Shown here piece after piece: positions 14,941-20,697 of a stretch of 20,697 nt of DNA (position 1 is the first letter of the stretch; each line of letters starts with the position of its first letter). The notes under the pieces were generated by a model. That model worked only from the letters and a program-made list of their open reading frames with translations. It made no database searches and was not told the DNA's origin. Origin of the DNA: an uncultured Rhodospirillales bacterium (GTDB taxonomy: Bacteria > Pseudomonadota > Alphaproteobacteria > Rhodospirillales > Casp-alpha2); the NCBI GenBank assembly GCA_938074585.1, contig CALJEW010000172.1, positions 1-20,697 on the forward strand. The letters are read 5' to 3'. The translations under genes were made by a program, and so were the position numbers.

Positions 14941-15970
14941 TTATCTACGAATCCAGACCAAAGTCTCGTTCATTAAAAACTTAACAACGCTATAGAAGGT
15001 GGACTGTTTGTCTGCCCCGGGGGTTATGGCCACATTAAAAATAGCTGTTTGAGGGTGCGCGCTGGCACCTATGGATAAGATCGTTTTAAGAAGCTTAAGC
15101 CCCGCTTCTCAGCCTGACTCTTGGGCATCTTCACGAACCAGATCCATAATTTCTGTGACTTAATCTTTGACCTGTACAACTTCACCAAAGCCAAAATCAA
15201 CAAGCCCTTCATCAATCCCATAATGCTGTGCCCACCAGCAATTTTCAACAATCAGCATGGACGCATAATGACGCTAGCGTTGGTTATTTAGTTTCAATCG
15301 ATATATCATTCGCAAAAGGCAGCAAAACAGGGCAGCCGTAGCGGCGACATTGTCAATTGTCGTTCACACAGCTGCAATCCGCATCTCAAGTGAAGTGAAA
15401 TTTTAGCTTGGGCGTACATCCACCATAATTTGATGCATCTTCGATCATGACCGCATCGACCAATGAAGTCACATGACGTTGATATTCAGAATAAAAATCA
15501 AAGGCGTTAAGGATGCCGGCGAGTGATAATTCGTCTAAAACGCTTTACCGATATGACTTCAGGCCAGTATTTTCTCCCTTCCAAAAAAGCGATAATGTAT
15601 TCAAAGATAATATATGACGCAAAAAATAAATCACTCGGTTCATGAAATCGACACGCAAATCATCTTAATAAATACCAACATGGAAACGCATACCTCAAAT
15701 TAGCAGCCACCGGACCACGGCTTATTAAGCGTTGGCCAGAATATTATAGCGTTGGCGATCCGTATGGAGCTGCTTTTACCATTTAAAAGTGGGTGCGTAG
15801 AATCTGCAATAATGGCGCAACAATGTGTCTCGGTAATTTTGGATACGGTTGCACGGAGTTCGGCTAATTGGTTTTGGACTTCAGGCACGGATTTTCAATA
15901 CTCGTTCATCTGTATCTTGATTTGTCTATAGACGAATAAAATCATTTTCTTCTTATAGTTAAGATGTTTT
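14941..15970 (-). pseudogene. Carboxylate-amine ligase (glutamate-cysteine ligase 2 / YbdK family), heavily decayed
   Basis: Successive minus-strand pieces, in shifted frames and broken by stops, follow the whole family in order. PEVQNQLAELRATV and CAIIADSTHP lie around 15790-15890, then RYNILAN (about 15740), a GMRFHVGI piece matching GMHVHVGI (about 15665), FWKGENTGLKSYR (about 15550-15587), a DVRPS/LEMRI block (about 15370-15415), and MLIVENCWWAQHYGIDEGLVDFG (as two adjoining pieces, about 15195-15260). The end matches REDAQESG, GASAHPQ and a C-terminus finishing with TAA at 14941. A GIEEEY-like start is barely traceable near 15950. Intact members ligate glutamate or other carboxylates to amines with ATP. 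Many frameshifts and stops make this clearly dead. Confidence 0.82.
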
Positions 15971-16258
15971 TGATGAAACCTGAATGTGGCATCTATTCTC
16001 TAATATTCTGTATTTAACTACGCACGTTTACACCAAAATTACACAGGATTAGTACACCACATTATTTGAACATAAGGCCCATCATCACTGTTTCCGACCT
16101 TACCAAATATCATTAAGTGACGCTGCTTCCACTGTTCCATTAACCACAAACGCCATCAATAGAAAATGCAATCATCATTAACGGCTCAGGCAATCTATAA
16201 CTAAACAAATTTTATAATTATGATAAAAAATCACCTATAATTTTAATGTAATATTGTT
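15971..16258. other. AT-rich intergenic stretch downstream of leuD
   Basis: No open frame or recognisable fragment on either strand. The AT content rises towards leuD (TTTTATAATTATGATAAAAAATC near 16210-16232). No convincing terminator for leuCD could be drawn. Confidence 0.5.
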
Positions 16259-16876
16259 TTACAAAGCCCAACCGTGTTTCTTTCTATAATCAATCATAAA
16301 TTCTTGTATCTTCTCTTCGTATTCCATAGTTAAACTTATATCATCAAGGCCACGAATCAGACGAAGTTTGTCAAAAGAGTTGATTTTAAAGTTATATATT
16401 GTCGAATCTGGTCCAGTAACGCTTTGAGTGCCAAGGTCTATGGTAACTTCACTATCTGAATTTTGATGAAGTTGACGACGTAATAAACTGCACTCTGATT
16501 CCGACAGTTGGATTGGTAATAATCCATTTTTAATACAATTATTATAGTGAATATCGCCAAAACTAGGAGCAATAACTGATTTAATACCATTGGCTTTTAA
16601 AGCTATAACCGCATTTTCTCTTGAAGAGCCACAACCCCAATTAATATCTGAAACAAAAATTTTTCCATTTTTAAATTGCTTTAAATTAAATGAAAATTCT
16701 TTTTCAGAGCCATCAGAGTTAAATCGAAGATCGTGAAATAAATAAAGATGATAGTTTGGGTCATTATTAGGTTTTCGTAAAAACCTGCCAGGTATAATTT
16801 GGTCGGTATCGCAGTTTGGTATATCGATAGGAACGGCAATAGATGAAAATGTTTTAAATGGTACTATATTAGGCAT
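16259..16876 (-). CDS. leuD: 3-isopropylmalate dehydratase small subunit or paralogue (LeuD-type)
   Basis: A 205-residue aconitase-swivel subunit that pairs with LeuC. CDTDQIIPGRFL (22-33) and WGCGSSRENA (80-89) followed by VIAPSFGDIHYNN are the family motifs. The usual FGCGSSREHA is altered: Trp for Phe at 80 and Asn for His at 88, and the DIHYNN segment differs from the usual DIFYGN. With LeuC it would isomerise 2- to 3-isopropylmalate in leucine synthesis, or hydrate/dehydrate a related malate. The ATG is two bases after the leuC stop, and its AAGGAG lies within the last leuC codons. Codon use is markedly AT-rich compared with genes on the left, hinting at a different origin. Leucine synthesis specifically is uncertain. 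Confidence 0.82.
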   Translation of the reverse strand: MPNIVPFKTFSSIAVPIDIPNCDTDQIIPGRFLRKPNNDPNYHLYLFHDLRFNSDGSEKEFSFNLKQFKNGKIFVSDINWGCGSSRENAVIALKANGIKSVIAPSFGDIHYNNCIKNGLLPIQLSESECSLLRRQLHQNSDSEVTIDLGTQSVTGPDSTIYNFKINSFDKLRLIRGLDDISLTMEYEEKIQEFMIDYRKKHGWAL

Positions 16877-16878
16877 GT

Positions 16879-18282
16879 TTATAACTCCTTATACAGATTA
16901 CGAACATCTATGAAATGCCCCGCAATTGAAGCTGCTGCTGCCATAGCAGGACTCACTAGATGAGTGCGACTTCCAAGCCCCTGGCGACCCTGAAAGTTTC
17001 TGTTACTTGTTGAGGCGGCACGTTGACCTGGTTTTAGCATATCACCATTTAGGGCAATACACATCGAACAACCAGGTTCACGCCATTCCATTCCAGCATC
17101 AGTAAATATTTTATCAAGCCCTTCCATTTCAGCCTGTACTTTTACAAGACCGGAACCCGGAACTACCAATGTCCTTACCTTAGCTTTCTTGCCTTTTATA
17201 ACTTCGGCAGCAGCCCGCATGTCTTCAATCCGACTATTCGTGCATGCTCCTATAAAGACCGTGTCTATGGGGATTGCAGATAGAGATGTTCCGGGTTTTA
17301 AATCCATATAATCGAGTGAAGCTTCCATTTCAGCGCGTAACATGGGATCATTTTCCAGCGAAGGGTGAGGTATAGAACCTGATATAGGCAGTGCCCACTG
17401 AGGACTGTTACCCCATGTAACCATTGGAATAACTGCGCTTCCATCAATGGTTAATTCTTTATCAAAATAAGCATCCTTATCTGACCTTAAGGTTCTCCAA
17501 AAACTTTCCGCTTCATCCCAAAGAGGTCCTTTTGGAGCATATGGCAAGTCTTTACAGTAAGAAATTGTAGTGTCGTCAGGCGCTATAATACCCGAACGGG
17601 ACCCAGCTTCGATAGTCATATTACACAATGTCATACGCCCTTCGACTGACATTTTATCGATTGCCGAACCTGCATATTCAATTGCATACCCAGCTCCACC
17701 CGCAGCACTGATTTCTTTTATAATAGTAAGGATCAAGTCCTTCGCACTAACACCTAAAGCCAGTTGTCCTGTAATAGTGATTCTCATCATTTGTGGCCTT
17801 CGTTGCCATAGCGTTTGAGTTGCTAAGACATGTTCAACTTCTGTGGCACCTATGCCAAAAGATAAACAACCTAAGGCACCATGTGTCGATGTATGTGAAT
17901 CTCCACAAACCAAAGTAATACCTGGCAAAGTTATACCTTGTTCCGGACCTACAACATGTACAATACCATGCCGCTTATCCGTGATTGGAAAATGTACATA
18001 ACCAAAGTCTTTTGCTGATCTTTGCAAACCTTCTATTGCCTCTCTCATTTCACCTTTAGGAATATCCTTTAAATTTTTTACGGTTGTGGGCACACTATGA
18101 TCGGGTACCCCAAAAAGTTTGCCGGGCTCTTTTATTGGAATACCTTGAGACTTAAGTGACGCAAAACTCCTATAATGTAAGTCATGAATTAGGTGCCTAT
18201 CAATATAAAGTAAGACTTCACCATCATCATGTTCATAAATAATATGTTCGTTCCATATTTTTTCAAAAAGGGTTTTTCCCAT
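16879..18282 (-). CDS. leuC: 3-isopropylmalate dehydratase large subunit or paralogue (LeuC-type)
   Basis: A 467-residue aconitase-family large subunit. The three [4Fe-4S] ligands are C347 in GACTNSRIEDMRAA and C405/C408 in PGCSMCIALN. LYIDRHLIHD, VGPEQGITLPG, CGDSHTSTHGA and the C-terminal STSNRNFQGRQG are all present, so the enzyme should be active. The stretch after LIHD (HYRSFASLKSQGIPI) and the NLKDIPKGEMREA region depart from standard LeuC. AGGAAA lies about six bases before ATG 18282. No leuA or leuB is nearby, and together with the altered leuD motif this leaves open a catabolic role on another malate. Confidence 0.88.
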   Translation of the reverse strand: MGKTLFEKIWNEHIIYEHDDGEVLLYIDRHLIHDLHYRSFASLKSQGIPIKEPGKLFGVPDHSVPTTVKNLKDIPKGEMREAIEGLQRSAKDFGYVHFPITDKRHGIVHVVGPEQGITLPGITLVCGDSHTSTHGALGCLSFGIGATEVEHVLATQTLWQRRPQMMRITITGQLALGVSAKDLILTIIKEISAAGGAGYAIEYAGSAIDKMSVEGRMTLCNMTIEAGSRSGIIAPDDTTISYCKDLPYAPKGPLWDEAESFWRTLRSDKDAYFDKELTIDGSAVIPMVTWGNSPQWALPISGSIPHPSLENDPMLRAEMEASLDYMDLKPGTSLSAIPIDTVFIGACTNSRIEDMRAAAEVIKGKKAKVRTLVVPGSGLVKVQAEMEGLDKIFTDAGMEWREPGCSMCIALNGDMLKPGQRAASTSNRNFQGRQGLGSRTHLVSPAMAAAASIAGHFIDVRNLYKEL

Positions 18283-18302
18283 GAGAATTTCCTAAATCAT
18301 TT

Positions 18303-18333
18303 TTTTATAATTTTATAAATTTTATAAATTTTA
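18303..18333. repeat. Short AT-rich tandem repeat TTTTATAA x3 upstream of leuC
   Basis: Three copies of TTTTATAA begin at 18303, 18311 and 18320, followed by a partial TTTTA. They lie 21-50 bp upstream of the leuC start and may overlap its promoter region. Confidence 0.5.
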
Positions 18334-18589
18334 GTGGTAGTATAATTGTTGGAAAAATTTATGGGCACAAGTTAAAACTAATAGTGAAATTGGAAACAAC
18401 CTTAAATAACTCCCAATGACTGATTAAATTTTGCCTATGTGTGCTTCTGTCTAACGTCAACGCCTATGGGACAAACTAGCGGTATTGCATAAGAGGGGGT
18501 TTCTGGTTCATCGTAATGACCCGTAGGCGAATGAAGATGAAACAGAAATCGCAGACAAGACAAATAGGTGCAGCCAAGGTAATCTTGGT
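18334..18589. other. Intergenic stretch with faint photolyase-like traces
   Basis: No convincing gene. From about 18500 a plus-strand frame reads FLVHR...D..ANED, weakly recalling the FLVKHLLxDWRxGEDWF block of photolyases just upstream of the clearer remnant. A 70-codon minus-strand frame (18435-18647) overlaps that remnant in antisense and is not credible. Confidence 0.35.
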
Positions 18590-18830
18590 GACAGGCTGCG
18601 GAACAGATGCAGCACCTTACTTCAAAATTTTTAATTCTGTTACGCAAGAATAAAAATTTGATCCAAATGGAAACTATGTAAGGCGTTTTGAACCCGAAAT
18701 TGCAGCCCTGCCAGATAAATACCTATTCAACCCCTGCGATACTCCCGAGTAGGTCCTAAAAGAGGCAGGTGTAAAACTTGGTGCTGCATATCCAAAGCCT
18801 ATTGTAGATTTAAAAATGGTCACTTCTTAA
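18590..18830 (+). pseudogene. Deoxyribodipyrimidine photolyase, C-terminal remnant
   Basis: One plus-strand frame reads GCGTDAAPYFKIFNSVTQE, a TAA stop (18651), KFDPNGNYVRRFEPEIAALP, DKYLFNPCDTPE, a TAG stop (18750), then VLKEAGVKLGAAYPKPIVDL and a terminal TAA at 18828. This follows the conserved end of class I CPD photolyases (GxGxDAAPYFRIFNPVxQGxKFDPxGxYVRRWVPELxxLPxKxxHxPWxAPxxVLxxAGVxLGxxYPxPIVDxK). Two internal stops, and the loss of everything upstream including the photolyase N-terminal and most FAD-binding sequence, mean only a fossil is left. An intact member would repair UV dimers with blue light. Confidence 0.8.
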
Positions 18831-19032
18831 GAACATTATCGATAATACTAGATGATTAATTCTATGACTACATTAAGCCGAGAAGCGCTTCACACATTCA
18901 AATTTTGTGTCTGTGTGATAAACTCATTATAAGGATTAAGAGACTAGTGACATAATTTCAAATGATAAGAATTTTATAATTATTTTCTGATAGGGTTATT
19001 CTGCATCGGTTATTTTCTAGAAAAGTGTTGAT

Positions 19033-20055
19033 CTAAGGTGTGCTTGCTAAAAACTTACTGAGCGTGTTGGCCCACTTCACTGCATCAAGCATCGGACCCG
19101 TATGGCCATAGCGTGTATCAATCTCATGGAAGGTAGCATCAATACTATGTGACTTTAAAAGTGCTACGGTTGGTTTGCCTAGGCCAATATTTACGACATT
19201 GTCCGAATTTGCTAATACATTCAATAATGGTGCCTTGATTGCGCTCGCATCCGCCTTAGAGGCTATACCAGCTTCATATATAATTGCCAGAGCATTGGCA
19301 TCAAACTGTGTGGCCCAGTTTTCTGCTCGGTCATGAATTATTCTTGTGCGCTCAGCTAGGTTTTCAATCGTTTCGGAAAGAAAGGTACCAAAGCCATATT
19401 TCATTAAGGTCTCAATCCGAATTGCTAACATTTTATCACGGACACCCCCAGGTAGCTCTTCATTACCGTAATAATGACCTCCGTTCCAGCCAGCGCAACC
19501 TTCAAATTGAGAGCGGAGGCGGACAATATCCTTATTTGAGGTCTGTCGTTCGATGACACCAGCGATTGGAACTAATGCACGCATGCGATTAGGGTATGTC
19601 GCTCCCCAGAGAAACGCAAGATGGCCACCATAAGAATAGCCGATCACAGCTTTCAATTGATTAATGCCCAAGTAGTCAACCAAAAGTTTTTGCGCTGCAA
19701 TCATGTCAACAGTATTATATTTAGGAAAATCTGGGCCATATGGTTTACCTGTCTCGGGATTAAGACTGGACGGTCCTGAACTGCCAAATGCTGAGCCGAG
19801 CATATTAGAGCAGACAACGAAATACTGATCCGTATCAATCGCCTTGCCGGGACCCAGCAAGTTATGCGCCCAGCCGTTAGTGTCTCCGCCTGCGTGTGGA
19901 TGATTGGTATATCCATGGCACAGCAGAATTGCATTGCTGCCTTTTGTATTAAGACTGCCCCATGTTTCGTAAGCCAATGTCAACCTTGGCAAAATTTTAC
20001 CCGTACTTAACTTGAAATTGGCATGTGTAAAAGTTGTTGATGTTTTTAAAATCAT
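19033..20055 (-). CDS. MetX-family alpha/beta-hydrolase (acyltransferase-like, substrate unknown)
   Basis: A 340-residue protein of the homoserine O-acetyltransferase (MetX) superfamily. LAYETWGSLN, NAILLCHGYT, NMLGSAFGSSGPSSLNPETG and KPYGPDFP are MetX hallmarks. The likely triad is S141 in GYSYGG, D285 in ANSDNVV and H318 in YGHTGPM. True MetX has GGSMGG at the elbow and usually YGHDAFL around the His, so this is a divergent branch that may hydrolyse an ester or acylate something other than homoserine. No other methionine gene is nearby. The same strand carries a Baeyer-Villiger-type monooxygenase upstream. ATG 20055 lacks a strong Shine-Dalgarno. Confidence 0.75.
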   Translation of the reverse strand: MILKTSTTFTHANFKLSTGKILPRLTLAYETWGSLNTKGSNAILLCHGYTNHPHAGGDTNGWAHNLLGPGKAIDTDQYFVVCSNMLGSAFGSSGPSSLNPETGKPYGPDFPKYNTVDMIAAQKLLVDYLGINQLKAVIGYSYGGHLAFLWGATYPNRMRALVPIAGVIERQTSNKDIVRLRSQFEGCAGWNGGHYYGNEELPGGVRDKMLAIRIETLMKYGFGTFLSETIENLAERTRIIHDRAENWATQFDANALAIIYEAGIASKADASAIKAPLLNVLANSDNVVNIGLGKPTVALLKSHSIDATFHEIDTRYGHTGPMLDAVKWANTLSKFLASTP

Positions 20056-20451
20056 GAAAAGTTAATCCAACCATTAAAAATTACCAGCGGCAAATGCTTA
20101 GATGATACCAGCTCTTTTACGACTGATTTAAAGCTAATAAACATAAATTTATATTTGGGCCTAGGCAACATTTGTTCATGAAATTACAAAACAGTTATCA
20201 GTTAAGGGTCTCCAATTGATTTAGGCATTCCAAAAGATCAGAAATAGATTCTATTTCCGTCTCAAAAAATGAAGTCAAAGTTGAAATCAATAGAATGCAT
20301 TTCACTGTATTGATTAGGTAGGTAGTAAATGAGGGAGGTTTAGATAATAATACAGCTAGTTAAAAAATTTAATGAGTGAATGACCCTCGATTTATACGAG
20401 CCCATCCGTGCAAATGAAGAAGGAAACAGAGTTATGCTGTTACAACAGCCG
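20056..20451. other. Intergenic stretch upstream of the MetX-like gene
   Basis: No recognisable gene on either strand. Apart from a 17-bp inverted repeat at 20241-20257 I see no clear promoter, terminator or repeat. The 396-bp gap suggests the MetX-like gene has its own promoter. Confidence 0.5.
20241..20257. promoter_or_regulatory. Perfect inverted repeat GAAATAGA-T-TCTATTTC
   Basis: Eight-base arms around one central base, 186 bp upstream of the MetX-like start codon and 195 bp past the monooxygenase stop. The geometry suits a dimeric regulator, but in AT-rich DNA one such repeat can arise by chance. Confidence 0.3.
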
Positions 20452-20697
20452 TTAAACGCCTGGCCCTTTTACCATCGCCGCTTCAACTAAATCATCTAAG
20501 GATATTTTAGGTGGAGTGTATGATTTACCGCTTTCAGTTTCTCCTAATTTAAATCCAACGTAATGTTGGTCTGCTATGTCTTTGCATATGGCTTTGTATC
20601 GTGCCATTCCCCCGGCATATGGCATGAATACCCTTGGCTTTCCCGGCACATTGGCCCCGTAATACCAAGTATGTTTGGCGTAGGGCATAAGTGTAAC
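20452..20697 (-). CDS. Flavin-containing (Baeyer-Villiger-type) monooxygenase, C-terminal part
   Basis: The last 81 residues of a gene that continues beyond the right edge. TWYYGANVPGKPRVFMPYAG followed by GMARYKAICKDIA and GFKL matches the C-terminus of cyclohexanone/phenylacetone monooxygenase-like enzymes (SWYxGANIPGKPRxFxxYxGGxxxYRxxC). Such enzymes use NADPH, FAD and O2 to insert oxygen next to a ketone, giving an ester or lactone. The frame is open through GTT-ACA-CTT upstream of the internal ATG at 20688, so that ATG is not the start. The nucleotide-binding motifs are out of view. Same strand as the MetX-like gene downstream. Confidence 0.82.
   Translation of the reverse strand, partial: VTLMPYAKHTWYYGANVPGKPRVFMPYAGGMARYKAICKDIADQHYVGFKLGETESGKSYTPPKISLDDLVEAAMVKGPGV

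Noticed and set aside
15069..15888. Two short minus-strand ORFs (15069-15251 and 15700-15888) as small genes
   Set aside because: Both are pieces of, or frame-shadows within, the decayed carboxylate-amine ligase.
18303..18333. CRISPR or other functional repeat array
   Set aside because: Units are only eight bases, AT-only and adjacent; there are no spacers or cas genes in the window.
18435..18647. 70-codon minus-strand ORF rich in Cys and His
   Set aside because: It runs antisense to the photolyase remnant and has no family resemblance or ribosome site.
19033..20055. Plain metX (homoserine O-acetyltransferase)
   Set aside because: The elbow GYSYGG and YGHTGPM differ from the MetX forms and there is no methionine context; only the superfamily is supported.

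Overview
The window looks like a chromosomal piece of an alphaproteobacterium with a moderate-to-low GC content, probably Rhodospirillales-like (inference). The lineage signs are a GapR/DUF2312 gene, an alphaproteobacterial-type AddB, a large multi-PAS HisKA kinase of the DivL kind beside a tsaE-amgK-murU-addB operon, and a perfect TTAA-N7-TTAA (CtrA-type) box. I found no tRNA, rRNA, CRISPR array, IS element or phage gene.

Layout. (1) 22-4456, minus strand: a tight operon tsaE -> amgK -> murU -> addB, covering tRNA t6A synthesis, peptidoglycan sugar recycling and double-strand break repair. AddB stops much earlier than its family. (2) 4553-6764, plus strand, divergent from tsaE: a thioredoxin-reductase-like ferredoxin-NADP reductase overlapping a class V PLP enzyme. 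(3) 6765-7229: an eroded stretch, possibly the remains of a chemotaxis (CheZ-like) gene. (4) 7230-9734, minus: a membrane-anchored four-PAS kinase whose phospho-acceptor histidine is replaced by arginine. (5) 9735-10756: a gene-poor stretch with a decayed mercury-transport pair (MerF-like plus GDCCVxC-like). (6) 10757-13409, plus: phaC (PHB synthase), an 87-codon GAF-like remnant and cysC, joined by two ATGA overlaps and facing gapR on the minus strand. (7) 13862-14926: a response regulator with a degenerate HPt-like tail, 46 bp downstream of the CtrA-type box. (8) 14941-20697: an AT-richer accessory region. It holds a badly decayed carboxylate-amine ligase, an intact leuC-leuD-type pair with paralogue-like features, a photolyase 3' remnant, a MetX-family alpha/beta hydrolase with an altered nucleophile elbow, and the C-terminus of a Baeyer-Villiger-type monooxygenase running off the right edge.

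How the parts fit. The left half is conserved housekeeping, cell-wall and cell-cycle content. The middle is carbon storage and sulfate activation. The right end is accessory metabolism in which several genes have died. The main overall signal is gene erosion: at least four recognisable dead or truncated genes (MerF, GDCCVxC, carboxylate-amine ligase, photolyase) and up to three more candidates (CheZ-like, GAF, AddB tail). I did not find a convincing new multi-gene system. The most interesting intact elements are the Arg-substituted kinase, the response regulator with its CtrA-type box, and the MetX-like/monooxygenase pair.
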